Source: Chromera velia (taxonomy: Eukaryota; Sar; Chromeraceae). Taken from it: DNA of 26,478 nucleotides. The notes below the pieces were generated by a model. The model had not been told where the DNA came from. It was given only the letters and a program-made list of their open reading frames with translations, and ran no database searches. Position 1 is the first letter of the stretch, and every line of letters starts with the position of its first letter. The position numbers and the translations under genes were made by a program. This document shows, piece by piece, positions 1 through 10,540 of the stretch. The DNA lies in assembly GCA_018398765.1 (NCBI GenBank), contig JAHBMJ010000732.1, positions 9,253-35,730 on the forward strand. The letters are read 5' to 3'.

Positions 1-960
1 GGAGGGAGGGAGGGAGGGAAGGAGAGAAGGAGAGAAGGAGGGAAGGGGGGAAGGAAGGGAGGAAGAAAGGAAGGGAAGGAGCTAGGGAAGGCAGAAAGGA
101 AGGAGGGGAGGGAGGAAGGAAGGAAGGAAAGGAAGAAAGGAAGGAAGGAAGAAAGGGAGGGAGGGAGGAAGGAAGGGAGGGAAGGAAGGAAGGAAGGAGG
201 GAGGGAGGGAGGGAGGGAGAGAGGAAGGAAGGGAGGGAGGGAAGGAAGGAAGGAAGGAAGAAAGGAAGGAAGAAAGGAAGGGAGAAAGGAAGGGAGAAAG
301 GAAGGGAGAGAGGGAGGAAAGAAGGAAGGGAGGAAGGCAGGGAGGGAGGAAAGAGGGAGGGAGGAGGGAAGGGAGGAGGTAAGAAAGGAAGGAAGGAAGG
401 AAGGAAGGAAAGAAGGAAGGAAGGAAGGAAGGAAAGAAGGAAGGAAGAAAAGAAGGAAGGAAGGAAGGAAGGAAGGAAGGAAAGAAAACAGAAAAGAGGG
501 GAAGAAAGGGATGGGGAGGGAAGGGAAGGAACTTTAGGAAGGAAGAGAAAAACCTTTAAGTGAGTTTTGAGTGAAAACGGAAGGAAGGAAGAAAGGAAAG
601 AAGTGAGAGAAGGAGAAAGGGGAAAGGGGGAGAAGGAGGAGGGAAACTAGAGAAGAGCAGAAGCAGGGAGGGAAGTGAGGACGGAAAGGACTTAAAGGAG
701 GGAGACATAGGGAGGCGACCAGTGGGATGAAGGAGAGAAGAAGGGGAGAGAGAGAGGGGAGGGAAAAATTATTGAAGAAGAGAAGCAAGGAAAAGAACGA
801 GGAAGAAAGGAAGGGAGGTCAGAGGGGGGGGAGACGGCCAAGCGGGGGGGAAAGGGGAAGCGGAGGAGGCCCGGAAGGAGGGGAAGAGGGGAGGAAAGGA
901 GGAGAGGGAAGAGGGGGGGGGGGAAGCGCGGAGCGGCCGAAGAGATGGGAGTTGAGTACG
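1..960. repeat. Polypurine GGAA/GGGA microsatellite tract
   Basis: The first 488 bases are almost pure A/G on the plus strand, with only about six pyrimidines (near 81-82, 92, 337, 379 and 489). Units are GGAA, GGGA, GAAA and GGAG in irregular order, so this is a decayed compound microsatellite. Purine dominance continues with more interruptions to about 960. Long open frames across it on both strands are low-complexity artefacts. Such homopurine-homopyrimidine DNA is known to be able to form triplex structures; that is general knowledge and not shown here. Confidence 0.95.
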
Positions 961-2096
961 GGAGGAGAAGGAAGACGTGTTGAGGGCGGTTGGAAAGGGG
1001 GGTGCATGGGATGGAGGAGAACCGAGGAAAACACTTCGGGGAATTGCGAGAATGAGTCCCACCTGCACAGAAAAACACAAACGGCGAGACGACTTGCATG
1101 CATAGTCCCCAGCTGTCCGCGGTGCGACGTTGTACATAGAGGCGGGGGGGGGTCACTGGCCCCCTCCCTGCCTGGGAAGCGATCTGCACTAGGATTTGCA
1201 TTCATTTTCATAACGCAGAGAATACAGTCCCCTGCTATGGTGGTGGGAGACGGGAATAGGAATTGGAAGACAGGGCAATAATCTTTCCCCGCGAACGCCC
1301 GCGGAATCCCCGACTTACCGGCAGCTATCGTATGCCGGGTGCACGGACGGTTGCCCGTGGACTCCTGCTGGGCGACGGTAAGGAGGACGTCCCCTACCTG
1401 TCTGACGAAGGGTCGCCCGACGGTGAAGAGGAACTAGGATATGACACTAAAAAATTAAAAAAATAAAAATTAATTATAACCTCTCCCCCTTTGGGTTTTA
1501 AACAAAAACCTACACTCTAAAAGTATATTTTTGTGGTTCTGAGCCAAAAAAAACCACATTGCAACATAAATAGAATCACTAGCTTGTAAATCTTTTCAGT
1601 TCTGGCAAGAAAACTGCTAGGTGCCAGGTAAAGTTCCAAAATGTCTAGAAGGGTGGTTCAGGAACTCAAAACAGAACTCATCTGAACTGGCTGAAACCGA
1701 CAAGAACCAACTTTCTGTGCACTTTCTATGCATTTAGCTGTCATCAGACTGCTCTTTTGACTCTTGAAAGGCTGTTTCAAGACGTACAAGCTCTTCAATC
1801 TCAACTCTCAGACCATCTTCAACCACAACGGCCTCCTAAACCCAAAAAAAAATGCTACTGATCGGAATGTCGTCTAATTGAGGCATACATGAATGGTGCA
1901 TTGTCAAAGGAGAAAAAACAACAGCATTGGAATTTTTACTTGCTGAAATGGCAGTCGATTCATATGAAATTACATGGGCAGACAGATGCTTGTTTTCGAC
2001 AATGTGTGCAACTCGAGACAACCCAATACTCCTCCCTTTTTTTGTAACAGGATGTTTGTCACTTGAGTTAACTAGGTCAATGACTTTTGAAATGTA
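961..2096. other. Stretch without a supported gene
   Basis: A GC-rich part (961-1460) follows the purine tract and contains a short acidic open frame at 1263-1466 with no recognisable domain. From 1470 the DNA becomes AT-rich. Open frames on both strands at 1836-2090 are about 60 codons or fewer, or overlap the remnant that follows. I see no RNA gene or clear regulatory site. Confidence 0.5.
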
Positions 2097-2934
2097 CTAT
2101 TCATTCTTGTCTCTCCCCTCCCACTTGCATGCAACGACATCACCAATGCCGATGCTGTATTCACCTCCATGGGGCACAGCATGCTTCAAGAGAGGACGTC
2201 TTGTGATTCGAGTTTGTCTGTCTGCTGCCAACTTTTCATCTCTTAGAAGCATACAAACAGAAGACAATAAAATGCATCCACGATGAGGATACAGAACGCT
2301 CACTCTTCCGTTTTTCTTTCCTTCTTTCTGTTCTTCTGGAGTCGGAGTGTGACTTTCAATCTGCTCATACAAAGCATTCTCTCCTTTGAAAATATTGCAT
2401 TGGCTTCCAGAACCACAGCGGCACCACGCATTTCTTTTTCCTCTTCTTCACTCTCGCTGTTACCTTTCAAAGAACTAGCAGCTGCAGAGCTGCTCGATGA
2501 CAGCTGAACACCTTCCTGACTTATACCTGACTCACTGTTGCTCCTGACACTGCTGTCTACAACCTTAACAACATCATCGTCATCCTTCAAGTCAATATAA
2601 CCGACTCTTTGCAAATTAATAAGAGCTGACCAGCCGTTGTAGCTCAGCAGATTCATGTGGTCAAGCGGCTGTTTTCTGTTCCCCCCTCTAGGACCTCCTC
2701 CAGAAATTGCCACCTTAACCTTGCTTCCCAGGTTAGTCCAGATAGAAGTGTCAAGCTTGTTGATCAACTCACACGCTTTTGCATGGCCGGTATCCATCGC
2801 AGCCTTGATCTTCTTGTCTGTGAAGCGAAAGCAGGTCTTTCCCTTCACCCAGAGTTTTGGAAGATCCCCTCTCGACTTGCGGATCGTATGGCTCTTTTCA
2901 TATGAAGTGCTGCCCCCCTTTTCATTTTTATACT
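2097..2934 (-). pseudogene. Unrecognised hydrophilic protein remnant with one frameshift
   Basis: Reading leftward from about 2934, one frame gives a balanced, lysine- and aspartate-rich sequence. It includes a GGGPRGG turn, a DDDD cluster, and a serine-rich then glutamate-rich low-complexity tail. Near 2380-2400, at a short T run, the plausible coding sense moves to another frame, which continues with a PTPEEQKEGKKNG segment and ends in GRDKNE followed by a stop at 2097-2099. I see no GT-AG intron that explains the shift, so a one-base indel (decay or assembly error) is the simplest reading. I do not recognise the family. The first frame is also open upstream to 3457, but that part looks like the antisense of the plus-strand remnant. 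The 5' end is therefore unknown. Confidence 0.4.
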
Positions 2935-2999
2935 CCTCCCGCCTCTCGCCTCCTCTAATAGAGACTGCTGCAGGACAGGTGCATTCCATAGGTGGGCGA

Positions 3000-3530
3000 C
3001 GTGGGAGGGGCGGCGACCAGCATGAGACGACCGACACCAGGATCATAGTCCCAAAGAAGAAGGTGGTTGAGGATATGATTGCAAAGAATATTAGCAACCT
3101 CAAGCCCCTAAAGAAATCCCAGAAAGTTTCTTTTGACCCCGCAAAGGACTGCGAGATTGTAGAGCTCCATGCGTACGATGAAAGAGAGGATCCAACCTCT
3201 TCAAAGGGGTGGTGTCTGGTCAGAGTCAAGTGCGGTGTCTGCACTCTGGCCTCCGAGTCAGAGAACGACTGCGTATGGAAGTGTTGGTAGACCGGAAAGG
3301 CAATGAGGATGCAGAAATTCGAGGGACACATCCTCTTCACACATGCAAAGGACGTAGCCCAGCAGACCCTGCCCTCAAAGGGTGTGTCCAAGGCAAAGAA
3401 TGATACTCCACCTAACTCCAGCCGGGGGGTCCGGGAGGAAGGGGTTGATGCAGACAAACGAGAATACGTCTCCCAAGTCTGCGAAGGCTGTACTCAAGGA
3501 TGACACCAAGGGCTACGGCAAGTGAAGTTT
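3000..3530 (+). pseudogene. Possible small plus-strand coding remnant, unknown function
   Basis: From about 3023 the plus strand reads TRIIVPKKKVVEDMIAKN and continues as a lysine-rich, helix-forming sequence, then a short cysteine-containing segment (VKCGVC), to a TAG at 3288-3290. The same frame continues beyond that stop with KFEGHILFTHAKDV. A 42-base GT-AG intron (about 3270-3311) would skip the stop. After a second acceptor-like site (gatgcag near 3453) another frame reads TNENTSPKSAKAVLKDD and ends with KGYGK and a TGA near 3524. It could be a small multi-exon gene or a decayed copy. The antisense strand is also open. No family is recognised. Confidence 0.3.
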
Positions 3531-5450
3531 GTTTCCTAGTTTGTTTCTCTCAGTTTCTCTCTTTTGTTTATGTATTAAGAGGGCATCAAAGGCAAAGAAT
3601 TGTTTTCTGTATCTCTCACTGTCTTATGACAAGCCGTTCTTCATCTGCTTTTGCCTTTAACAAAGCTTAGCCTTTCATTCATTTTGTGTCCGCCTCATTG
3701 CATACATACCCCTTTGTTGCATCGATCATTAACAAAAGATAGATCCCTATTGCCCTGAGCTAAGCCCCCACCTCGTTCCATCTGTTTAGCCTTTGTTTTT
3801 ACGTTTGCGCAGGGACTGGTTCGATTCATTCTGCTTCATTTAACCGTCTGAGACTGACTGAGATCATTTATGTCATTTGTCTGGTCATGCATAACTCTGA
3901 TTGACCGTTACACATGAGTCTGATCGATCATGGAGAGATGCATCATCAGTTGAGAGCTTGGTTTGGATGGTTCAAGCCCGGTTCTCACGGTTTTGATTGG
4001 GTTCCTTCTGGTTCAGAAAAGTTCAAATAGTTCTTATCTCTGTTCATTCGGTTCATGAACCAATGACCAGAACCGGAAGTGACACCGACCTCAGACCTAA
4101 CTATAACCACTTAGAACTTACTTAAACCTTAGACTTATACTCTAATTAATGGTCCTTTAGGGTTTTTTTACTTTTTAAAGTTTATAAATTGAGTTAAAGT
4201 TTTATTTTTTCATCAAAAAAGTTGTAGGAACCACACATGTAGTTAGGGATTGTCCGTAGAGTGTCATACCCTAGAAGAGGAACATGGACGTGAAACAAGA
4301 GAAAGAGGACGCGAGGATAAGTCCTGCCGCACTGCGATGACCTAACATGTGACCTAGCCTTCAACACAGACACAGTGGGAACGCAGCTGCCTGGTCTGTC
4401 GGCTGAGTGTTTCATGGTTCTTACTGCAAATCTTGCAGAAATGCTTTCGGTTTGGCTTGGAATTGTTTGGAGATCCGGAGGCCACGGCACGAGAGGTGGC
4501 TTTGCACGGTGGGAGAGGCCCCGGCACGTGTCCATATTTTTGCAGCGTTGGGCCGCGCGCGGCATGCCGTGACCCCCATGAGTTCCAACAAACTTTATGG
4601 TTTCATACTTGGCAAGATGATGTCTGAACTCTGATAATTTGAACGGTACCCTTCATATTTGCCTGCGATTTTTTTGGATTTTTCGGTTTGAATTCGCTCT
4701 CTCATCCCAGAACAGCAGGAGTTAGAGCAGGGCTACTCGGACCCGGGGCCTCACCCGGGTCTTCTAGAGGGAAAATAGTCCGGCATAGCCTCAGGCAGCT
4801 TTTCCATATATATGCAATCCACGACTACCAGCACCGTGTCTGCAACTTACTGCTCACACTAGCCTCATTCTTATATTGCTTTCATCTCACTGCGTGCTCT
4901 TAATGCCTCTCATTCGTTTGCTTTATCCCACTGCACTCCATTCTCTCCTTCCCGCTTGTGTGTGTTATTGCACGATCCTCGTTATTTGCATGCATCCTGC
5001 AGCTCTCCAACTGCCCAAAATGATACGGTCGTGTTAGCTTACTGCGTTGATATGTTCACTTATGTAGGTCTGTTGCTCGCATTCGATCATGCATTCACTC
5101 AACGTGTATATATCAATCTCTATTCATCTTATCACCGCTTGATCCCAGAATAATCGGTTTCACTACGTGCTTTTGTATGATAATCCACTGCTTTGCCCAT
5201 TTTGTTTCACTGTTCTCATTACACCTTTGTACACCACATCTCTCCCACTATCATCTAAGTTGCCTCTTTGCTAAGCTTTTCACACACACGTCAGCTTTAA
5301 TTAAATCTCAGTGCCCACAGCTGACTCTCTCATCATCTCAACGTCTTCTCTGTTCAGTGCTCTAAATCAGATTTCAATGCAATGCCATGGCCTCTTCCCA
5401 CTGTATTCTCTCTCATGTTTGGTTCTCGCTTTTTTCTGTCCATAGCCATC
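3531..5450. other. Non-coding stretch; GGTTC-rich patch and small palindrome
   Basis: No convincing gene. Positions 3955-4075 carry several GGTTC/GGTTCA words and a perfect 12-base palindrome, GGTTCATGAACC. Positions 4200-4640 have overlapping frames of at most 123 codons on both strands, with no domain or codon bias separating one from another. Positions 4800-5450 are T/C-rich. The isolated GGTTCGATT at about 3817 resembles a tRNA B box, but no tRNA body surrounds it. Confidence 0.5.
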
Positions 5451-5479
5451 AACTCATTGCTCTTATACCCCAGCTATCA

Positions 5480-5700
5480 CCCAGCGCAGACAGGTGGGCA
5501 TATAGACAGGCAGGTAGGCAGGCAGGCAGGCAGATATGCCAAACCATAGAATAGGCAGACCCATAAAATGAGAGAATGGCACTGGCAAAATAGCAGAAAG
5601 GCAGAGAGACATGCAAATACGCACTCATAGGCACTGCCAGGCTAGACTGCCAGGCAGGCAAGCAGGCAGGTGGGTAGACAGACAGACAGACACACAGGCT
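5480..5700. repeat. GGCA/GACA tetranucleotide repeats, two clusters
   Basis: Two clusters, near 5484-5535 and 5636-5697, are built from AGGC/GGCA and GACA units. They share longer words such as CAGGTGGG followed by TAGACAG. They read as a decayed compound microsatellite. Confidence 0.85.
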
Positions 5701-6360
5701 ACTCTCTCGGTGACCCTGTTTGCTCACATCTCATCTCTTCACTTACATTTCACTTTTCTTATCTTGCCTGTCTCATGCCATTTCTCTCAATTCTGACATC
5801 TTATCTGACCTCTCAGCTGTACATATCTCTACATGCTACCTCACAAACAAACTGTGAGATTCAGAAGTCACAATCCCACTCTGCTTCCGTCTTGATGTTT
5901 CTTTCCGGCATGACTCAGCGTATTCCTGCCTACCTGCCCGTTGGCTGTCATGTAGGGATGCCTTCCTGTGTGTGTGACCGTATTCCTAATTTTGTCTTCT
6001 TTTCTGAGTGTGCTCAAAGTTCTGCCTCCCTGTCTGTTTGACTGCTTTCTCATCATCCCAGCTAGGTACCCATTCTGTCTGCCTGACTTAGTCTACTTCC
6101 CGAATTTTGATCTTTCTGTTAAACTTTGCCTATGTTCACTGAAAAGTTCTGACTGGGCCGCTCTATCCAAGGACTGCCTTTAATAACTTGCTATCCTAAT
6201 AACCTTCCAAATTTCGCTTTTCCGCTCTTCTATCTTTTCTCCTATCACCTCTTTTATCCTTTTTATCTGTTCTGTGTTTCTTCTTTCTTTCTGTCACTGC
6301 TTTTTTCATTCTCTTCCCCTCTTTCGTCTCTCTCTCCAGATGTATACCTCTTATTTTACA
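5701..6360. other. C/T-rich stretch without a supported gene
   Basis: Pyrimidine-rich sequence with many short C/T runs. The open frames (up to 123 codons) are rich in Ser, Leu, Phe and Cys, as expected from composition alone. No splice-supported exon is seen. Confidence 0.5.
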
Positions 6361-6460
6361 TGTTTTTTCATAATAGTGCCTGAAAGTTAATTATTTCAGG
6401 ATAAGTTTTCTCGACACGATCATACTCGATCGTCAACATCGACCGCCATTTATTGAACAT
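6361..6460 (+). repeat. Left direct repeat flanking the LINE remnant
   Basis: This stretch aligns imperfectly with 8017-8127. Shared words include TTTTTT.AT.AT.G.GCCT, TAAGTTT.CT.GAC, ATCATACT.GAT and CGTCAACATCGA. The right copy carries a small insertion. It ends where the reverse-transcriptase reading frame becomes recognisable, so it is a candidate long target-site duplication. Confidence 0.65.
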
Positions 6461-6478
6461 CGCTCTTTTATACATAGA

Positions 6479-7894
6479 ATGGGGGAGGGCAGCGTCGAGG
6501 AGCCCGAGAGAGAGCCCGAACCTATCCTCCTTGACAACTGCATCTTAGGCAGTCTAGGGTATGCGGATGATCTCTGTTTCCTTGCTCATTCCGTCTCAGA
6601 TCTGCAAAAGAAGTTCTCAGCCTTGGAAGGGTATTCCAAGGAATGGGGATTGAGTGTGAACTTAAAGAAAACGAAAATCTTGCGTCTGTCTGCCTTGGCT
6701 CTGGGGCAATCTGCAGGTAGAGTCATGTATAGTGGGAGGGAAGTTGAATAGACATCCGAATACAAATATCTGGGGTGTGTTTTCTTTGAAAGGGGGTGCT
6801 TGAACAAGACAATTGAGTCCCGTATTGCTTCTGCTTCGCGGGCTCTGGGAGGGGTAATTAGATTGATTGCAAGCATGGGCCCGCTCAGCATTGACGCGCA
6901 GGTAATAGTCTTTAGAGCTTGCTAGACCCCCGTAGCGCTCTACTACCTTGAATGTCTGCCAGTACAGGATGCAGACCTGCTCGTTCTTGATGCTTTGCAG
7001 CTTCGGTTTACCCGTTGGTGTGGTTATTTATCTGCTTGCAGCCTCCGCCTGCCCTCTCTTTGCATCCTTGGTCTTCTTCCCTGCAAAGCCCTTCTCTGCT
7101 CCCATGTGGCTGACTGATGGCACTCTCTTTCCATCACAACACACACTATTCCTGCAGCCATGTTGCGTACCTGGAAGAATAACTGCTACCAACAATTCAC
7201 AAGATCTATAAACAGGCTGCTTCGTTGGGTTGATTTGATATCTGTCCGCTTGCTGAGGGTCGAGCCCGATCTGTCTTCCCAACGCGGGCAGAATGGTCGT
7301 AGGGCACAAGGCACCGGCTCACTTTTCTTTAAGGGCAAGGTGAGACAGACAGTTGTAAAGGAATGCATGAAGGCTTCTGAGGATCATGGGCAATCTTCCT
7401 CTCACTTTCCCCTCCTTGCTAGACTCACCCCTCTGCAGCGCGACTTCCCGTCCTCCCACCGTATGTTTGTCTTCCTCCTGTGCAGCAAGTCATCCTCCAG
7501 TGTTCCTTCCGTCTCTGTCCTTCCCCGTTCTGCCCTGTCGGTTACGGATGGCTCGATCTTTTCTTTTTTGCACATGCTGACATATAACCCAATGGGCGGG
7601 TAAGGTGGGCTGCCTGTTGGTTGCTCTGATAAAAAGCTGTGCACCTATGAAGCCTGCTACCGGTGTGTAGATGATTTTATTCATCGGCTCTCTGTCTGCC
7701 CCCGATGGACTGCCGAACAAGGCTTTTTGCAGTGGTTGGCATTAATTCAATCAGACTGCTTCACTCGTTGTGACTCACCCTTTGCATCTGCCTCCTTTTC
7801 TGATCTGGGGGTTCACAAGTTCATCACATCGCTCTTACGCTCTCAACCTTCTCTCCTCTTTATGATTTCTCATCATATTATAGTAAATGATTAA
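6479..7894 (+). pseudogene. LINE ORF2 fragment (reverse transcriptase to CCHC motif)
   Basis: This is the coding remnant inside the LINE copy, about 471 codons with four in-frame stops and no frameshift. YADD lies about 28 codons after the first in-frame ATG; that ATG is not the original start, because the frame is open upstream into the left flanking repeat. The absence of indels against four nonsense changes means point substitutions dominate its decay. Confidence 0.8.
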
Positions 7895-7965
7895 TTAGAT
7901 TAACTATCGTCCACTTAGCTTGCAGCTGGCATAATTGAACAGATTCATGTATGTATGCGCCGCCC

Positions 7966-8016
7966 GGGAGTTCTAACTCCACCTAGGGTTTGGCATCAAT
8001 CAATCAATCAATCAAC
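7966..8016 (+). repeat. LINE 3' tail: stem-loop plus (ATCA)n
   Basis: GGAGTT and AACTCC (7967-7980) form a short hairpin. About 15 bases later come roughly five ATCA units (7995-8015). A 3' stem-loop followed by a short tandem repeat is known in several LINE families as the template end used by their own reverse transcriptase. Confidence 0.65.
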
Positions 8017-8127
8017 ATTTTTTTTATGATGGCGCCTAAATGGTATTGCATGGTAAGTTTACTTGACTTAATCATACTTGATCCATAAGTTGATCGTCAA
8101 CATCGATTGGCATTAATTTATTGAATA
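8017..8127 (+). repeat. Right direct repeat flanking the LINE remnant
   Basis: This is the counterpart of 6361-6460 and starts directly after the ATCA tail. It is more AT-rich, with an extra segment of about 11 bases before the shared CGTCAACATCGA word. Confidence 0.65.
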
Positions 8128-8730
8128 CAATTATAAAAAGCTTTTATAATTAAGCTGCTTGAGAAAATTTAGGAAAATTTATATCAGATTACAAAACTTT
8201 TTTGACTGACTATTGATTGATCGATGAGTTTCATAGTTGGTACACAAAGCATTTATCAAAAAGTATCCTCTAAAAAAGGTTACAGAATGTGTTTAGCCAT
8301 AAGTCTAACAAATTTTAGAACATTTTATGACATAGCTCTTATTTAATTGACTAGTTGATTGATTGAATGCGTAATTTTTTAAAGTCATAATGATGTTAAA
8401 TGCATTCGGTTTTAAATTAGTGAATATGTAATTGATAGATTTGGATACCAATAGTAGTTCAGCAAAAAATTTAGTAATCAGACCGTAATACTGCATGCTT
8501 ATATTTTTTAACGTTTTCCTTTAGCCCGTACGTCATAATTAACACACTCACAAGAGTCGGGTGATAAGACCTTAATCACTTTGCACGCGCACTCACTTGT
8601 TAATTAAAATTTTATAACGCAAAAAAAAAACTGCAAATTGTGCATGGGCTGCAAATTTTGCAATATATATATATGATGTGTGCGTCTTTCATTGCATAAA
8701 ATTAAGCTTTCGATGCATGGCGACCTTCTG
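8128..8730. other. AT-rich stretch without a supported gene
   Basis: AT-rich sequence with short TTGA/TTGATTGA runs (8210-8226, 8349-8367) and a short TA run near 8664. Open frames are at most 63 codons and AT-driven. No exon or RNA gene is seen. Confidence 0.6.
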
Positions 8731-8737
8731 ATAATAC

Positions 8738-9334
8738 TTGACGACTCCTGTTATAGTGATAAGAAGATTCCTTGCTGCTTCTGTGGGGTTTCTTGCTCCG
8801 ATTGACGGTGTGCAAACCGCTATCTGTAGAATGTTTGCGTTGCCAATTTCACTGTTGCACGAGTCGTTTATCCTCTCGTCTGATGTCTTGTCGGCGTTTC
8901 AGAAGACGTTGTCACCCTTTTGTCTTGGCCTCCTCCTTAGGAGTGCTCTTTTCGAGTTCTTGGGAAGTGATGGATTTTGGAATTTGCACGTGTTTGTCTC
9001 CTGAGAGATGTGAAATGAGATCTTCAGGGCAAATCGATTAGAATCCTTGATCTCTGTCCCTCACAGCCGAAGAGTCGCCCTTTGGCTGCTTTCTGGGGTC
9101 AGGGTTGAGTGTCTTTTTCGGAAGTTGGGCGGTCTGTGGAAGCCCCCCAATTTTGTCTCTCTCGCTGCGCTTCGTAGTGACTGTGCTGTAGAGAGCCCTG
9201 GCCCGTCTACGCCTCTTCAGAGTTCCTCTGCTGTTCTGAACGTTGTGTCTCTGTGCAACCTGTTGGCAGTGGCTGATGGTACGACTACAGCAGGCAATGT
9301 GAGAACCTTCCGTTGGGCCTTGCAGCGTCTTTGA
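8738..9334 (+). pseudogene. Decayed plus-strand reading frame, unknown
   Basis: One frame is open for about 200 codons except for two close stops at 9002-9004 and 9011-9013. It has T/G-rich codons similar to the LINE frame and mixed hydrophobic/polar content, and it ends in a SLCNLLAVADGTTTAG segment and a TGA at 9332-9334. The unusually long same-frame continuation on both sides of the stops suggests a dead mobile-element or gene fragment. No motif allows a family call. Confidence 0.3.
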
Positions 9335-9365
9335 AGGCCGTCTTTGGGGGCCCTAGCCTGACGCC

Positions 9366-9770
9366 GCATGACGCACTACAACAACTTCACACAATCTGCA
9401 GATGGCTAGGCAGATGGGCAGAGACGGGACTGTATACTCAACGGAAGAGCTTAGAGACAAAGGCAGCTCCACCTGCCTGACAAAGCACAAGAAGAGTTCC
9501 AAATTCCACGTATACACACGCCAGAAGTAGAGGACAAAGCGCATTAACATTCAGCAAGTGGCATCCTTTTTTGACATAATGCAACAACTTCACACAATCT
9601 GTACATCTGCAGATCGAGACGACCAGACTTACCGGAAGAGGGAGTCACCAAGGTAGTTCCCGCTCCCCGACAAAGCATAACAGAAGTTTCAACACACGCG
9701 ATCGAAGTAAGTACGAATAAGGGGATAAAGCGCATAAGCATTCAGCAAGGCGGATCTGATGTAATGACGA
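9366..9770. repeat. Tandem duplication of about 200 bp, two copies plus partial
   Basis: The unit begins near CAACAACTTCACACAATCTG (9378 and 9582) and ends near AAAGCGCAT.A.CATTCAGCAAG (9537 and 9728). Internal matches include CGGAAGAG and ACAAAGCA. A partial third start (gatgtaatgacgacttacacaca) follows at about 9759. Each copy holds an antisense frame of 65 codons starting MLMRF, which reflects the duplication and not a gene. Confidence 0.8.
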
Positions 9771-10370
9771 CTTACACACACAGCCAATTAATGAAAAAAG
9801 CATGCAGGGCTTCGGTATGAAAAGCTGGATAATCGGTTCTGATGCGAGCAGCCATAATTAAGCGCACCGCGGCACGGCCGGCGCATGGCATGCACGCGGA
9901 TCCTACGCCGTGCGCGCCATGCAGGCAAATGAAATATAAATGTCAGACTTCAGCATAAAGGTCAGTTTTTGAGCATAGGGACTTCGTTGCTTGCATGCAA
10001 CTCCGATGCGTGTGTGTTTGGGCTTTAGGAAGTGTGGGTTGAGGCAACACTCAGGCGGGGGCATTGGCATATTTGGGGGTTTGTTGTAGAAACCCTCCTG
10101 ACGGTCAAAAAGCCCCTTCTCAAAAGCCGTTGGTATGCTGACGGCGCTCCTTGGGATCCGAGCCCTGAAGATATGGAGAAAAGGTTAGAGAAGGAGATGG
10201 GAGGGGGGGGATTCAAACACTTGTTGTAGGGAGACTCATATATTGACTCAGCAGAAGCACAGAGCGTCGGGGTCACTCCTGAGCCACAACTGCAGTGGTT
10301 GGTTGAAGAGAAAGACTTCGGTCGAGCCATTCCATCCAACCTTCTCCCTGTCTTCTCCCAAACCACAACA
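9771..10370. other. Mixed stretch, no firm gene
   Basis: Positions 9860-9925 are GC-rich with GCATGGC/GCACG words in imperfect inverted order. A 65-codon plus frame at 10032-10229 contains WYADGAPWDPSPEDMEKRL, which looks protein-like. It starts only at a GTG and has no supported splice sites or family match, so I do not call it a gene. Confidence 0.35.
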
Positions 10371-10371
10371 G

Positions 10372-10540
10372 CAGCATTATTTGACAACATAAGGGGGTGA
10401 TATTGGGGGGAGGGAGGTCCCAGTCTGCGCAGCTGGAGCATCATTTGACAACATAGGGGGGTGATATCGGGGGAGGTGGGTCCCAGTCCGCGTGGCTGGC
10501 TTGCCAGCCGCACGGGACCCCCCCCCGGGCCACGCGGAGC
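10372..10540. repeat. Two ~66-bp G-rich direct repeats ending in a hairpin
   Basis: CAT.ATTTGACAACATA followed by GGGGGTGATAT.GGGGG and GGTCCCAGTC.GCG.GGCTGG occurs twice, near 10374 and 10440. The second copy runs into a stem-loop: GGCTGG (10494-10499), CTTG loop, CCAGCC (10504-10509), with outer arms GGGTCCC (10478) and GGGACCC (10514). A separate 9-base inverted pair, CCGCGTGGC (10488) and GCCACGCGG (10529), overlaps it. Confidence 0.8.

Larger units (their letters stand above)
6461..8016 (+). mobile_element. 5'-truncated non-LTR (LINE) retrotransposon, ORF2 3' half
   Basis: One frame runs without any indel from about 6461 to a TAA at 7892-7894, interrupted by only four stops: TAG 6749, TAG 6923, TGA 7115 and TAA 7601. 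It begins in the reverse-transcriptase palm, with the catalytic box YADD at 6560-6571. It continues through SVNLKKTKIL and YKYLGCVFFE, typical of the region after that box. It ends with a C-x2-C-x5-H-x4-C motif (cysteines at 7655, 7664 and 7697; histidine at 7682), as in the C terminus of many LINE ORF2 proteins. The fingers and endonuclease regions are absent, so the copy is 5'-truncated and inactive. A 3' tail follows with a small stem-loop and an ATCA repeat. The clade cannot be told from this fragment. Confidence 0.85.

Noticed and set aside
534..1281. Several 84-184 codon frames on both strands
   Set aside because: Low-complexity translations of the purine tract (Gly/Arg/Glu or Ser/Pro/Phe), not genes.
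1263..1466. 67-codon plus frame ending in YDTKKLKK
   Set aside because: Short, no recognised domain and no splice or promoter evidence.
3808..3830. GGTTCGATT resembling a tRNA B box
   Set aside because: No A box, acceptor stem or anticodon arm at the right distance.
5449..6041. Cys/Leu/Ser-rich frames around the GGCA repeats
   Set aside because: Repeat-derived and pyrimidine-rich translations without motifs.
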